From positions 1 through 64,000 of the forward strand of contig NZ_JONO01000027.1 of assembly GCF_000711895.1 (NCBI RefSeq): DNA of 64,000 nt. The letters are read 5' to 3'. The position numbers and the translations under genes are program-made. Below the pieces are notes generated by a model. That model did no database searches and was not told where the DNA came from. It saw only the letters and a program-made list of their open reading frames with translations. Positions 20,675 through 32,025 of this stretch are shown in pieces; within the stretch, counting starts at the first letter, position 1; every line of letters starts with the position of its first letter. The stretch comes from Photorhabdus australis DSM 17609 (lineage in GTDB: Bacteria; Pseudomonadota; Gammaproteobacteria; Enterobacterales; Enterobacteriaceae).

Positions 20675-21277
20675 ATGACTTATATTATTGCACTCACAGG
20701 TGGGATTGGCAGCGGTAAAACCACTATCGCCAATGCTTTTGCAGCTCTTGGTGTTCCTCTTGTTGATGCAGATATTATCGCCAGAGAAGTCGTGGCTCCT
20801 GGAACTCCTGCTTTACAAGCCATCAAAGAGCACTTTGGACATGAAATACTAACGCCAGATGGTAGCCTTAACCGAACATTGTTGCGCCAGCAAATTTTCA
20901 CAAACCGACAAGAAAAACAATGGATTAACCAACTCCTTCATCCTCTAATACATAAAGAAACCAAACGCCAACTAGAACAGATAAATGCTCCTTATGTGAT
21001 TTGGGTTATTCCATTGTTAGTCGAAAATAATTTGGGACATCTGGCAGATCGGATTCTAGTCGTTGATGTTTTACCTGAAATACAAATCAGCCGGGTAGCT
21101 ACTCGTGACGGTATTAGTTGCCAACAAGTCGAAAATATTTTAGCTGCACAGGCATCCCGTAGCGAGAGACTGGCTTATGCCAATGATGTTATCTCAAATC
21201 ATGATAACATACAGGCAATTACTCCTCGTGTTGCCGAACTACATCAACAATATTTAAGATTAGCTGAATCAGCTTGA
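20675..21277 (+). CDS. coaE: dephospho-CoA kinase
   Basis: 200 residues. It phosphorylates dephospho-CoA at the 3' hydroxyl, the last step of CoA synthesis. Walker A GGIGSGKT at 9-16, then [26 protein letters not shown], and [16 protein letters not shown] typical of CoaE. The start has AAGGGATAGG just upstream. It begins a plus-strand cluster with zapD and yacG, as in E. coli (coaE-zapD-yacG). Confidence 0.97.
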   Translation: MTYIIALTGGIGSGKTTIANAFAALGVPLVDADIIAREVVAPGTPALQAIKEHFGHEILTPDGSLNRTLLRQQIFTNRQEKQWINQLLHPLIHKETKRQLEQINAPYVIWVIPLLVENNLGHLADRILVVDVLPEIQISRVATRDGISCQQVENILAAQASRSERLAYANDVISNHDNIQAITPRVAELHQQYLRLAESA

Positions 21278-21287
21278 CAGGATAATC

Positions 21288-22043
21288 ATGATGAGTGATA
21301 CAACTTATACAATTATTTTTGAGCACCCACTGAATGAAAAAATGCGATCATGGCTGCGGATTGAATCCTCTCTGCAACAACTCACCAGCCAATGCCATTT
21401 AGACTCATTAGCAAGTAGCCTTGCTTTTTTTCGTACTGTTGCTGAACTACTTGAAGTTTTAGAACGAGGTGAAGTACGTTCAGAACTACTAAAAGAATTA
21501 GAACGCCAACAGGCGAAATTAAAACAATGGGCCGAAATACCTGATGTTGATATTAATATCGTCAATAATTTCAGATTAAGATTAAAAGAACGGGCTATTG
21601 CACTCAGCAAAGCGCCACGATTAGGACAATCCCTAAAAGAAGATAAAATCATTAGTATGGTGCGCCAGCGCCTCAGTATTCCAAGTGGCTGTTGTGGTTT
21701 TGATCTACCTACCCTGCATTTATGGCTTCATTTGCCACAATCAGAAAGAGATAAAATGGTTTCATTCTGGATTGATAGTTTGTTGCCGCTCCAGCAAGCA
21801 CTGGAAAGTATTTTAGAGCTAATACGCCAGTCTGCTATCTTCCGTTCAGAAATTAGCAAAAACGGTTTTCACCAAGATACAGCAGAAGGTTCAGATTTAC
21901 TAAGATTACGATTACCATTAAAGCCTTTATTATTCCCTCAAATCTCTGGTCATAAGACCCGCTTTGCTATCCGTTTTTTACCACTGGATAGTGAAAAAGG
22001 CTGCGTGCCTACTCATTTGCCATTTGAATTGGCATGCTGCTAA
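21288..22043 (+). CDS. zapD: cell division protein ZapD (FtsZ-bundling)
   Basis: 251 residues, close to E. coli ZapD (247): [16 protein letters not shown] at the N-terminus, FERGEVR-like [48 protein letters not shown], and the end [10 protein letters not shown]...ELACC. ZapD crosslinks FtsZ filaments through the FtsZ C-terminal tail. Two adjacent ATGs (21288, 21291) are possible. AGGA lies five bases before the first. It is 10 bases after coaE. Confidence 0.96.
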   Translation: MMSDTTYTIIFEHPLNEKMRSWLRIESSLQQLTSQCHLDSLASSLAFFRTVAELLEVLERGEVRSELLKELERQQAKLKQWAEIPDVDINIVNNFRLRLKERAIALSKAPRLGQSLKEDKIISMVRQRLSIPSGCCGFDLPTLHLWLHLPQSERDKMVSFWIDSLLPLQQALESILELIRQSAIFRSEISKNGFHQDTAEGSDLLRLRLPLKPLLFPQISGHKTRFAIRFLPLDSEKGCVPTHLPFELACC

Positions 22044-22073
22044 GATTACAAGCTAGTTATCCGGAGAGAAATC

Positions 22074-22271
22074 ATGTCTGAGTTATTAACTATTGAATGT
22101 CCAATATGTGGTAAAAGTGTGGTTTGGGGAGAAATAAGCCCATACCGACCATTTTGCAGTAAACGCTGTCAATTAATTGACTTAGGTGAATGGGCAAATG
22201 AAGAGAAACGGATACCAAGCCAAGGTGAAAATTCCGATAGTGATGAATGGAGTGAAGGACCTGAACAATAA
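22074..22271 (+). CDS. yacG: DNA gyrase inhibitor YacG (zinc protein)
   Basis: 65 residues, same as E. coli. Four zinc ligands are visible: C9 and C12 (CPIC) and C28 and C32 (CSKRC), followed by [16 protein letters not shown] and an acidic tail. YacG binds GyrB and inhibits gyrase. Start supported by GGAGAG upstream. Last gene of the coaE-zapD-yacG group, convergent with mutT. Confidence 0.96.
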   Translation: MSELLTIECPICGKSVVWGEISPYRPFCSKRCQLIDLGEWANEEKRIPSQGENSDSDEWSEGPEQ

Positions 22272-22275
22272 TAAG

Positions 22276-22301
22276 TAGCCGCGTTAATTATAATGCGGCT
22301 A
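22276..22301. terminator. bidirectional terminator between yacG and mutT
   Basis: TAGCCGC at 22276-22282 pairs with GCGGCTA at 22295-22301 around an AT-rich loop, between two convergent genes, followed by TTTAG on the plus strand. Confidence 0.65.
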
Positions 22302-22309
22302 TTTAGAAT

Positions 22310-22723
22310 TCAAGCAGTCAACAAAGCGACAATGCTGCGGTTAGCGGGTGGGAATTCGTCTGCAATTAAATCTTTCTGCAATATCCACCGGAAAAGCTGA
22401 CCTTCTTTGCCAAAAGGCTCATTTTCCCACCCACTTACCAGGAAAAAATAAAGGGTAATCAGCCTATCAGGAAAATCATGTTCAACCGTTTTTACCAACT
22501 CATAATGAGTAACAGTAATACCAATTTCTTCCTGTAGCTCACGAATCAAAGCCTGTTCAGGAGTTTCTCCTTTTTCGATCTTCCCGCCAGGAAATTCCCA
22601 GAACCCTCCCATATGAGTGTCAGCATGACGCTGAGTAATAAAAATTTCATGCTGTGAGTTTCTAATAATTCCAGCGGCTATATGCAGGTGTTTCTTTTCC
22701 ATATTACTATTATCTTCATTCAT
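22310..22723 (-). CDS. mutT: 8-oxo-dGTP diphosphatase MutT
   Basis: 137 residues (130 if the Met at residue 8 is the start, which matches E. coli better). It removes oxidised dGTP from the nucleotide pool. The full Nudix box is present from GGKIEKGETPEQALI to RELQEEIGI. Also seen are IIRNSQHEIFITQR and EFPPANRSI near the end. Neither start has a strong ribosome site, so the longer form is given. It lies downstream of secA on the same strand, separated by a terminator, as in the secM-secA-mutT order of E. coli. Confidence 0.95.
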   Translation of the reverse strand: MNEDNSNMEKKHLHIAAGIIRNSQHEIFITQRHADTHMGGFWEFPGGKIEKGETPEQALIRELQEEIGITVTHYELVKTVEHDFPDRLITLYFFLVSGWENEPFGKEGQLFRWILQKDLIADEFPPANRSIVALLTA

Positions 22724-22792
22724 TCTTTTAGTTGCCGAACAACCAATATTCAGATGCTACTTCCGAAAAAGACAAATTAAAGCTGACAGTAA

Positions 22793-22813
22793 AAAGGCGG
22801 TTTCCCGCCTTTT
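22793..22813 (-). terminator. terminator of secA
   Basis: Stem AAAGGCGG/CCGCCTTT with a short loop lies immediately after the secA stop. On the minus strand it ends in a T run (TTTTTACTG). Confidence 0.8.
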
Positions 22814-22818
22814 CATCA

Positions 22819-25530
22819 TTACTGCAAGCGCCCATGACAATGTTTATATTTTTTACCCGATCCGCAAGGGCAAGGATCATTACGGCCTACTTTACGAGTA
22901 CCACTGGCGATCTGAGCTTCTATTTCAGACATCAAAGCACCTTTTTCAACTTCATGGCTTAATTGCTGTTGTCTTGCCAAACGTTCAGCTTCCACACGAC
23001 GTTGCTGTTCTAGTGCCTCTACCTCTTCTGGCATTCTTACCTGAACTTTGCTCAATGTACTAATCACTTCATATTTCAGCGATTCCAACATATTTGCAAA
23101 CATCGCGAAAGATTCACGTTTGTACTCTTGTTTTGGATCTTTCTGAGCATAACCACGTAAGTGGATACCCTGACGCAAGTAATCCATTGCAGCCAAATGT
23201 TCTTTCCACAACATATCCAGAGTCTGCAACATGATACCTTTTTCAAAATTACGCATCATGTCAGTGCTGACAATCTCTTCTTTACGTTTGTAAATTTCAA
23301 CAGCCTGTTCAAGAATACGCTCACGCAAAGTTTCTTCATGCAATTCAGGCTCTTTATCCAACCACTCTTTGATCGGTAACTCCAAATCAAAATCAGTCAA
23401 TAAACGCTGCTGCAAACCTTCTATATCCCACATCTCTTCCAGAGATTGCGGGGGAATATAAGCATCAATGGTTGCTTTAAATACATCTTCACGGATACTA
23501 CTGATAGTTTCGCTAACATCACTGACATCCAGCAAATCGTTACGCTGAGCATAGATAGCGCGGCGCTGATCGTTAGCAACATCATCGTATTCCAGTAATT
23601 GCTTACGTATATCGAAGTTACGGCTTTCTACTTTGCGCTGAGCATTGGCAATAGCCTTAGTTACCCACGGATGTTCAATCGCCTCACCAGGTTTCATACC
23701 AAGTTTACGCATCATACCCGTAACACGATCAGATGCAAAAATACGCATCAGTGAGTCTTCCATTGATAAATAGAAACGGGATGATCCCGCATCCCCCTGG
23801 CGACCAGAACGCCCACGTAACTGATTATCAATACGGCGGGATTCATGGCGCTCTGTGCCAATAATATGTAACCCACCCGCAGTCAGAACAATATCATGGC
23901 GCTCCTGCCATGCCGCTTTAATCTTTTCAATCTGAACTTCTGTTGGATCTTCTAATTTAGCAACTTCTGCCTGCCAACTACCGCCCAACACAATATCAGT
24001 ACCACGACCAGCCATATTCGTCGCAATAGTTACTGCACTCACCTGGCCAGCCTGAGCAATAATATCAGCTTCCATTGCGTGAAATTTGGCATTAAGTACG
24101 TTGTGTTCAATACCTGCTTTAGTCAACTCACGGGAAACCAATTCAGATTTTTCAATAGAAATAGTCCCCACCAATACTGGCTGCCCTTTACCAGTACGTT
24201 CGCGGATATCTTCAATGATAGCTTCAATTTTTTCAGCTTCAGTCATATAAACCAAATCCGGCAAATCACTACGAATCATCGGACGATTTGTCGGCACCAC
24301 AATGGTATCGAGCTTGTAAATAGAACTGAATTCAAACGCTTCTGTATCTGCTGTACCAGTCATACCAGCCAGTTTTTCATACAGACGGAAGTAATTTTGG
24401 AAAGTAATCGAAGCCAATGTTTGGTTTTCATTCTGAATCTCTACGCCCTCTTTTGCTTCAACAGCCTGATGCAGCCCATCAGACCAACGACGCCCCTGCA
24501 TAGTACGGCCAGTATGCTCATCAACAATAATGACTTCACCATCTTTTACAATGTAATCAACATCTCGAGTAAATAAAACATGGGCACGGAGCGCAGCGGT
24601 AACATGGTGCATCAACATGATATTGGTTGGTGAATACAAAGACTCACCATCCTCCATCAATTTAGCTTCCGACAGTAATTGCTCAATCAAAACCAAACCA
24701 CGTTCCGTCAAGTTAACCTGACGCGACTTCTCGTCAACAGAAAAGTGCCCTTCCCCCTGAAAAGTATCTGAATCTTCTTTTTCCTGACGGATCAATCTAG
24801 GAATCAGCTTATTCACTTTGATATAAAGTTCAGAGCTGTCTTCAGCAGGGCCAGAAATAATCAATGGAGTACGAGCTTCATCGATCAGAATAGAGTCAAC
24901 TTCATCCACCAGCGCATAATGCAGTTTACGTTGAACACGCTCTTCTGGGCTAAATGCCATGTTGTCACGAAGATAGTCAAAACCATATTCATTGTTAGTT
25001 CCATAGGTAATATCCGCTGCATATGCCTGTCGTTTAGCGGGTGCAGGCATACCTGGCAGGTTGATACCAACACTCAACCCCAGAAATTCAAACAATGGGC
25101 GGTTATTTTCAGCATCACGTTGTGCCAAATAATCATTCACTGTAACTACGTGAACACCACGGCCAGTCAATGCGTTCAAATAAGCAGGTAAAGTCGCTGT
25201 CAGTGTTTTACCTTCACCGGTGCGCATCTCTGCAATACAGCGCTCATTCAGAACCATACCGCCCAGTAACTGAACATCAAAATGACGCATAGCAAACACA
25301 CGTTTACTTGCCTCACGTACTGTCGCAAATGCTTCAGGTAACAGATTCTCCAGCGATTCACCTTTTTCCAAACGGGCACGGAATTCAATTGTTTTGCCTT
25401 TTAATTCGTCATCAGACAACTTTTCGAATTCTGGCTCCATACGGTTGATTACATCAACTACTTTACGCATACGACGCAATGTACGATCATTACGACTACC
25501 AAAAACCTTAGTTAATAATTTAATTAGCAT
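22819..25530 (-). CDS. secA: preprotein translocase ATPase SecA
   Basis: 903 residues. The DEAD-type motor drives preproteins through SecYEG. Walker [10 protein letters not shown] (about 101-109), [19 protein letters not shown], the preprotein crosslinking region, the helicase-like [10 protein letters not shown] and [17 protein letters not shown], and the C-terminal zinc site [14 protein letters not shown] (C887, C889, C898, H899) are all present. It lies 80 bases after secM, whose stalled ribosome is expected to open the secA ribosome site. Confidence 0.98.
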   Translation of the reverse strand: MLIKLLTKVFGSRNDRTLRRMRKVVDVINRMEPEFEKLSDDELKGKTIEFRARLEKGESLENLLPEAFATVREASKRVFAMRHFDVQLLGGMVLNERCIAEMRTGEGKTLTATLPAYLNALTGRGVHVVTVNDYLAQRDAENNRPLFEFLGLSVGINLPGMPAPAKRQAYAADITYGTNNEYGFDYLRDNMAFSPEERVQRKLHYALVDEVDSILIDEARTPLIISGPAEDSSELYIKVNKLIPRLIRQEKEDSDTFQGEGHFSVDEKSRQVNLTERGLVLIEQLLSEAKLMEDGESLYSPTNIMLMHHVTAALRAHVLFTRDVDYIVKDGEVIIVDEHTGRTMQGRRWSDGLHQAVEAKEGVEIQNENQTLASITFQNYFRLYEKLAGMTGTADTEAFEFSSIYKLDTIVVPTNRPMIRSDLPDLVYMTEAEKIEAIIEDIRERTGKGQPVLVGTISIEKSELVSRELTKAGIEHNVLNAKFHAMEADIIAQAGQVSAVTIATNMAGRGTDIVLGGSWQAEVAKLEDPTEVQIEKIKAAWQERHDIVLTAGGLHIIGTERHESRRIDNQLRGRSGRQGDAGSSRFYLSMEDSLMRIFASDRVTGMMRKLGMKPGEAIEHPWVTKAIANAQRKVESRNFDIRKQLLEYDDVANDQRRAIYAQRNDLLDVSDVSETISSIREDVFKATIDAYIPPQSLEEMWDIEGLQQRLLTDFDLELPIKEWLDKEPELHEETLRERILEQAVEIYKRKEEIVSTDMMRNFEKGIMLQTLDMLWKEHLAAMDYLRQGIHLRGYAQKDPKQEYKRESFAMFANMLESLKYEVISTLSKVQVRMPEEVEALEQQRRVEAERLARQQQLSHEVEKGALMSEIEAQIASGTRKVGRNDPCPCGSGKKYKHCHGRLQ

Positions 25531-25610
25531 AGTTAATTACATCTCAGATAAGGCTGTTATCTCGCAGCCAGCAAATAGTTATTTATTCAAAATTTATAAA
25601 GAAACGAAAC

Positions 25611-26138
25611 TCAGAGGTAGGCAAAAGGACCTGCACGGATACCCTGGGCTTTTGCAATCCAAAACACCGGAGTATGAGAAGATTGTGATGCGGTAGTCGG
25701 GAATTGTGTATTTGAAACCAGCTCAGAAAGCTGAGGCTCCCGAGTTAACAATCCATTCAGCGTTTCCAGCACAAGCTGCTGAATATTGGAAGAGCTTAAC
25801 CGGATACTTTGTTTTGCTGTTTCATCGTTCAGAGGTTGGGAAACAAAAAAAGCAAAAGAAAGCTGCCGGATCATATTACGTACAGCATGTTGTTGCCAGT
25901 AATTAGCACCATTATTGGCAGGCTGACGCTGAACATTTTGCTGTGAGAATAGGTTATCAAAAGCCGATAAAGCCTGATTTTGCCAACGCTGACTGGATGA
26001 TACATTGGCTTGTAAGATATTATCCGTAACACCCACTAAGATGGTAGGAACACCAATACCTGCCGCAACCATCCCTAATAACAGATGCGGCCAGAAATAA
26101 CGTCTGCCAAATTGTCGCCAAAGATTTAGAATACTCAT
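25611..26138 (-). CDS. secM: secretion monitor SecM
   Basis: 175 residues. An N-terminal export signal (about 15-38, RRYFWPHLLLGMVAAGIGVP) is followed by a low-conservation body and the arrest sequence near the C-terminus, WIAKAQGIRAGP (W160 to P171). SecM stalls its own ribosome until pulled by SecA, which exposes the secA ribosome site downstream. In E. coli the motif is FxxxxWIxxxxGIRAGP. Here the position five before Trp is His155, while a Phe stands directly before the Trp. The gene ends four residues after the Pro and is followed by secA. Confidence 0.93.
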   Translation of the reverse strand: MSILNLWRQFGRRYFWPHLLLGMVAAGIGVPTILVGVTDNILQANVSSSQRWQNQALSAFDNLFSQQNVQRQPANNGANYWQQHAVRNMIRQLSFAFFVSQPLNDETAKQSIRLSSSNIQQLVLETLNGLLTREPQLSELVSNTQFPTTASQSSHTPVFWIAKAQGIRAGPFAYL

Positions 26139-26170
26139 TAACCCTTCGTTATACCGGAGCTACTTTTTAT

Positions 26171-26695
26171 ATGCGTGATAGCCGCCCACAATCATTAGAT
26201 GTTCTTTTTGAAGACGCCGCTGCCATTGAGAAAAGCCCGCTTCATGTTGTCCAACAACGTGCTGTCGCTTTATTAAAGCTTAATCGTGCAATCATCAGCT
26301 TACTCCCTGCACAACTACATCCGTGGTGCAGAGTCGCCAATTATCGCAAACAAATTCTGGTACTGGAAGCAGGAAACGCCAGCTGGATGACCAGATTGCG
26401 TTACGAATTGCCAACACTACTCTCTGCATTGAGAAGTGAAATTCTACCATCCTTGTCATCGATCGACATCAGGATTAACCCATCATTAATGGTGAAACAT
26501 GATAATAGTGCGCAGAGTTTCGCAAAAACAATGAATAACAGTCACAAAAACTCACCGGTACGTCGGTTAAGTCAAGAAAGTGCTAAGGAATTAATAGTAT
26601 TAGCAAACCGCAGTCCGAAAAAATTGAAGGAAAGATTAGAGCGATTGGCTGCACTGGCCGGAGAGAGTGCCAGCACAGCCAACAAGAAACGTTAA
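26171..26695 (+). CDS. DUF721 (DciA-like) protein
   Basis: 174 residues on the opposite strand to secM, starting 32 bases away. The N-terminal half (about 1-100) has the DUF721 pattern: QRAVALLKLNRAIISLLP, LHPWCRVANYRKQILVLEAGNASWMTRLRYELPTLLSALRSEI. DciA, a DUF721 protein, loads the replicative helicase in bacteria without DnaC-type loaders. The C-terminal part (LSQESAKELIVLANRSPKKLKERLERLA) looks like an extra helical, basic segment. The start ATG has GGAG eleven bases upstream. The role in an enterobacterium, where DnaC is the expected loader, is not established. Confidence 0.75.
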   Translation: MRDSRPQSLDVLFEDAAAIEKSPLHVVQQRAVALLKLNRAIISLLPAQLHPWCRVANYRKQILVLEAGNASWMTRLRYELPTLLSALRSEILPSLSSIDIRINPSLMVKHDNSAQSFAKTMNNSHKNSPVRRLSQESAKELIVLANRSPKKLKERLERLAALAGESASTANKKR

Positions 26696-26760
26696 CGCTG
26701 AGTAAAAAACATCAATGAAAACAAACCCACTGATGTATAATTGAGCTATTCTCTAAAGAA

Positions 26761-27714
<954 letters not shown>

Positions 27715-27776
27715 CTATACACTATGGTTGGCGGGGAAGTTTAGCACAAAAAGCGGAGAATCCAATCTTTTAGCTA

Positions 27777-28937
27777 TTAATCGGCCTGTTTACGCAAAAA
27801 TGCAGGAATATCCAGATAATCTGGTTCCTTGTTTGTTTGTGCATTTTGGTCATTAACCACTTTTGCCGCGGGTTTATTTTCTTCCGACAATGAGGACATA
27901 CCACCAGACATCTGCTGATGACGATGCTCCATTACACTTGATTGAGATGCCTTGTTGGTAACTAACGTAATTTCAGGACGCTTGTCCATACCAATGCCGG
28001 TAGCAACTACAGTCACACGCAACTCATCATTCATATCTGGGTCCAGGGAAGTACCGATAACGACAGTTGCATTATCAGACGCGAATGCCCGAATAGTATT
28101 ACCCACGGTTTCGAACTCATCCAAACGCAGATCAAATCCAGCAGTAATGTTAACCAAAACACCACGAGCACCAGACAAATCGATATCTTCTAGTAACGGG
28201 CTGGAAATTGCCATTTCAGCGGCCTCTTCTGCCCGATCCTCCCCCTGAGCAATACCGGAACCCATCATCGCGTAGCCCATTTCGGACATCACAGTGCGCA
28301 CGTCAGCAAAGTCAACATTCATCAAGCCCGGACGAGTTATCAATTCGGCGATACCCTGAACCGCACCTTTCAATACGTCATTAGCTGCCCCAAAAGCATC
28401 CAATAGTGAAATGCCTCGACCAAGCACTTTCAACAACTTGTCGTTAGGGATAGTAATCAATGAATCTACATGTTTAGACAGTTCAGTGATCCCTTGTTCA
28501 GCAAATGCCATACGTTTCTTACCTTCGAAATTAAAAGGTTTAGTCACGACAGCCACTGTCAAAATCCCAAGTTCTTTTGCAATTTCAGCGACCACAGGTG
28601 CTGCACCAGTACCAGTACCCCCTCCCATACCGGCAGCGATAAATACCATATCCGCGCCATCAAGAGCTGTACGCAATGAATCACGATCTTCTTGTGCAGC
28701 AGTACGGCCAACTTCTGGATTTGCACCAGCCCCCAAGCCCTTAGTAATACCATTACCAATCTGAATAGTTTGGCCGACAGCAGTTTTACGTAATGCCTGA
28801 GCATCCGTATTAACTGCGAAGAATTCAACACCTTCGATACGCTCACGCACCATGTGCTCAACAGCGTTACCGCCGCCACCGCCGACGCCGATGACTTTAA
28901 TCACCGCGTCATTGGTTAATTCTATTGGTTCAAACAT
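27777..28937 (-). CDS. ftsZ: cell division GTPase FtsZ
   Basis: 386 residues. This tubulin homologue forms the Z ring. The GTP-binding signature GGGTGTG is at 105-111, T7 loop residues lie in NVDFADVR, and the conserved C-terminal tail [14 protein letters not shown] binds FtsA, ZipA and ZapD. The start gives [16 protein letters not shown] precedes the ATG. Sixty-three bases downstream of ftsA. Confidence 0.99.
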   Translation of the reverse strand: MFEPIELTNDAVIKVIGVGGGGGNAVEHMVRERIEGVEFFAVNTDAQALRKTAVGQTIQIGNGITKGLGAGANPEVGRTAAQEDRDSLRTALDGADMVFIAAGMGGGTGTGAAPVVAEIAKELGILTVAVVTKPFNFEGKKRMAFAEQGITELSKHVDSLITIPNDKLLKVLGRGISLLDAFGAANDVLKGAVQGIAELITRPGLMNVDFADVRTVMSEMGYAMMGSGIAQGEDRAEEAAEMAISSPLLEDIDLSGARGVLVNITAGFDLRLDEFETVGNTIRAFASDNATVVIGTSLDPDMNDELRVTVVATGIGMDKRPEITLVTNKASQSSVMEHRHQQMSGGMSSLSEENKPAAKVVNDQNAQTNKEPDYLDIPAFLRKQAD

Positions 28938-29000
28938 AGTTTCTCTCCGCTTTGTGCCTTTATATCGAGACCAAAAAATAGGTGCAGTCTCTGTATAAAA

Positions 29001-30257
29001 TTAAAACTCTTTTTTCAGCCAGCTACTGACTTTCTTAAACCAGCGACTCACTGAAGCATGTTTTTCAATATCCGCATCACCATTAAGGTGAGAGGCTTTC
29101 CCGTAATGCAACAACCCTACTGCTGTTGAATAATAGGGTTCCTGCGCATAGTCCGTCAGACCAGTAATATTAAGAGGTTGACCAATACGCACCTGAGCGT
29201 GGAATACACGCTGTGCACACTCAGCCAAACCATCAATCTGGGCACCACCACCGGTTAAAACAATACCCGCAGCCAAATGGTGTTTAACACCTTGCTGACG
29301 TAACTGTTCCTGCAATCTCAGGATTTCATCATTCACTAAATTTAGTAATTCGATGTAACGTGGCTCAATCACTTCAGCCAGCGTCTGGCGCTGTAAGCTA
29401 CGTGGTGGGCGCCCACCGACACTCGGTACCTCCACACTTTCATCCTTGCTAACCAACGAACCCAGCGCACAACCGTGACGTACTTTTATCGTTTCGGCAT
29501 CACTTGGTGGAGTACCAAAGGCATAAGCAATATCGCTGGTGACGACGTTCCCAGCGTAAGGAATTACTTTGGTATGACGTAGCGCTCCGCCGGTATACAC
29601 CGCGATATCCATCGTCCCACCGCCAATATCTACCACACAAACGCCCAGTTCACGCTCATCCTCAGTTAAAACCGCATAACTGGCAGCCAAACCGGAAAAA
29701 ATAAGCTGATCGACTTTCAAACCACAACGTTCAACTGCTTTTGCGATATTTTTCGCCATATCGTTATGGCAGGTAATCAGATGAACTTTCGCCTGCATAC
29801 GCACACCGGAAAGCCCTACTGGATTTTTGATGCCTTCTTGATAATCGATCGCATACTCTTGAGGAATAACATGGAGTATCCGGTATTCATCGCGTACTCG
29901 AACCGATTTGGCGGTATGAACGACATTATCTACATCTTCTTGGGTGACTTCCTCTTCAGAAATGGGAACCATCCCAATTTCATTCTGACAACTGATATGT
30001 TTTCCAGATAACGCCAGATAAACAGAAGAAATTTGACAATCTGCCATCAATTCAGCCTGATCGATAGCCCGCTGTACACATTTAACAACCGACTCCAGAT
30101 CGTTTACGCCACCTTTATCCATGCCGCGGGATGGACAGCTTCCCACCCCGATAATATTAACCATACCATCGGGCAGAATTTCACCAACAAGGGCAGACAC
30201 CTTTGCTGTGCCAATCTCAAGGCCAACTACTAATTTTCTGTCCGTCGATTTGATCAT
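29001..30257 (-). CDS. ftsA: cell division protein FtsA
   Basis: 418 residues. The actin-like protein tethers FtsZ to the membrane. Actin-fold nucleotide motifs are seen in VGLEIGTAKVSALVG (11-25), CVVDIGGGTMDIAVY, and VLTGGGAQIDGL. The C-terminal amphipathic membrane-targeting helix (RWFKKVSSWLKKEF) is intact. Upstream ftsQ ends 42 bases before it. Confidence 0.98.
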   Translation of the reverse strand: MIKSTDRKLVVGLEIGTAKVSALVGEILPDGMVNIIGVGSCPSRGMDKGGVNDLESVVKCVQRAIDQAELMADCQISSVYLALSGKHISCQNEIGMVPISEEEVTQEDVDNVVHTAKSVRVRDEYRILHVIPQEYAIDYQEGIKNPVGLSGVRMQAKVHLITCHNDMAKNIAKAVERCGLKVDQLIFSGLAASYAVLTEDERELGVCVVDIGGGTMDIAVYTGGALRHTKVIPYAGNVVTSDIAYAFGTPPSDAETIKVRHGCALGSLVSKDESVEVPSVGGRPPRSLQRQTLAEVIEPRYIELLNLVNDEILRLQEQLRQQGVKHHLAAGIVLTGGGAQIDGLAECAQRVFHAQVRIGQPLNITGLTDYAQEPYYSTAVGLLHYGKASHLNGDADIEKHASVSRWFKKVSSWLKKEF

Positions 30258-30299
30258 TGTTATTCTGCCTGCCTCTATATTATTGCCAGTAACTATTTA

Positions 30300-31103
30300 T
30301 TACCCATTGACCGGAGCATCAGGGACACCAATTAGTAAAGGTGCCCAACCTACCGCGGCGCCGCTGTCATAACGTAAATCCACATAATCCACTCTTTTCT
30401 CTGTGTTCTGCTGTAATAGTGGATAAAGCTCGATAAAACGTTTAATACGACCTGTTGTATCCATTCTTCCCAGCTTTAGTCGGATATCATTATCCAATGT
30501 CAGTTGCCAGGAACGACGTTCAGTCATTGCCGCCACTTTTAATTTCAATTTGTTAGCAGCAAGGAGTTTAGCCATTGCCCGGTAGCCACCAAGCACCTCT
30601 TTTTCACTACCTTGTGGGCCATAAAGCATCGGGAAATGCCCCTTAGCTTCCCATTCAGCTGGTATACTAAACACCAGCCCTTCTGCATCCAGCATTTGTG
30701 TATCATTCCAACGCACATAAGGAACATATTCTACCAAATGAATTCTCAGTTCATCAGGCCACTGTTTACGGACAGTGACTTGCCTTATCCATGGCATTCG
30801 TTCAATCTGTTGCTGAATGATATTCACATCCTGCGTCATGAAAGTTCCCGGCTGCCCTAATGACAATATTGCCTGCCGAATATCATCGTTGGTGGTGTAA
30901 TGTCGTTCACCCGTTACCACCAGCTTCGAAATAGGCAATCTGTCAGCATCTTTCATCCAGTTAAGAACTGCCCAACCACTCCAAATAATGGTTCCAAGTA
31001 CCATAAGGAAGAAGATAAGCCCTGCCAGATAAGAGCCGTTACTAGGGCGGGAACGACTATTTTCACTATCCCGCCCCTTTACTTTCAGGGCCGCTTGAGA
31101 CAT
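30300..31103 (-). CDS. ftsQ: cell division protein FtsQ
   Basis: 267 residues. A cytoplasmic tail rich in Ser/Arg (1-25) is followed by one membrane helix (about 26-50, [20 protein letters not shown]), a POTRA domain ([23 protein letters not shown]) and the FtsQ beta domain ([21 protein letters not shown]). FtsQ links the early and late divisome through FtsB/FtsL. The start ATG is one base after the ddlB stop. Confidence 0.97.
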   Translation of the reverse strand: MSQAALKVKGRDSENSRSRPSNGSYLAGLIFFLMVLGTIIWSGWAVLNWMKDADRLPISKLVVTGERHYTTNDDIRQAILSLGQPGTFMTQDVNIIQQQIERMPWIRQVTVRKQWPDELRIHLVEYVPYVRWNDTQMLDAEGLVFSIPAEWEAKGHFPMLYGPQGSEKEVLGGYRAMAKLLAANKLKLKVAAMTERRSWQLTLDNDIRLKLGRMDTTGRIKRFIELYPLLQQNTEKRVDYVDLRYDSGAAVGWAPLLIGVPDAPVNG

Positions 31104-31104
31104 A

Positions 31105-32025
31105 TCAATCAGCCAACTCCAAAATCTTTACTACCAACTGTGAGAAATTTAACCCTGCTTGACGTGCTGCCATTGGCACTAAGCTATGACTAGTCATCCC
31201 AGGAGATGTATTCACCTCCAACAGATAGAAAACACCATCGGAGTCCATCATCACATCGACCCGACCCCAGCCACAGCATCCAACTGATTTATAAGCTTTC
31301 AATGCTAATTCTGCCAATTGTTGTTCTTTTTCATCACTTAAACCACTCGGACAAAAATACTTTGTTTCTTCAGACCAATATTTTGCATCATAGTCATAAA
31401 AAATAGCAGCGGGCTGAATACGAATAGAAGGTAAAGCCGCATCATCGAGAATAGCTACAGTGTATTCTGGACCGTACAGCCATTTTTCTATCAGCAAGTC
31501 AGCGTCATAACGAAATGCTATCTCCAGTGCACCACGCAACTCTGAAATCTCATTAACTTTAGTCATACCCACACTGGAGCCTTCCAGACTTGGCTTAACA
31601 ATTAATGGCAGACCTAAATCTGCTACATGTTCTTGGAGTTGCAAATCAGTAAATTGTTCAAACTGCTGAAAATTAATTGCAACATATGGCGAGACAGTCA
31701 ATCCTATCCCTTGCCATAACTGCTTTGTCCGCAATTTATCCATTGACAATGCAGAGGCCATCACGCCACTACCGGTATAAGGCAGCTGCAAAAATTCTAA
31801 TACGCCCTGCAACGTACCATCTTCCCCGCCACGACCATGAAGCGCGATAAAGACTTTCTCAAATCCTGCCTCTTTAAGTTGCGTTACAGGAAAATCTTTT
31901 GTATCAACTGGATGAGCATCAATACCTGCTTCTTTCAATCCTGCCAGCACGGCATGTCCCGATAACAGTGAAACTTCACGCTCAGCAGAAGTTCCTCCCA
32001 ACAATACCGCGACTTTCTCAGCCAT
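31105..32025 (-). CDS. ddlB: D-alanine--D-alanine ligase B
   Basis: 306 residues, as in E. coli DdlB. ATP-grasp enzyme joining two D-alanines for the peptidoglycan stem peptide. Motifs: [17 protein letters not shown] (N-terminal), [33 protein letters not shown] near the C-terminus. The ATG at 32023-32025 with GAGGA upstream gives [11 protein letters not shown]. It overlaps the end of murC by eight bases. Confidence 0.97.
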   Translation of the reverse strand: MAEKVAVLLGGTSAEREVSLLSGHAVLAGLKEAGIDAHPVDTKDFPVTQLKEAGFEKVFIALHGRGGEDGTLQGVLEFLQLPYTGSGVMASALSMDKLRTKQLWQGIGLTVSPYVAINFQQFEQFTDLQLQEHVADLGLPLIVKPSLEGSSVGMTKVNEISELRGALEIAFRYDADLLIEKWLYGPEYTVAILDDAALPSIRIQPAAIFYDYDAKYWSEETKYFCPSGLSDEKEQQLAELALKAYKSVGCCGWGRVDVMMDSDGVFYLLEVNTSPGMTSHSLVPMAARQAGLNFSQLVVKILELAD

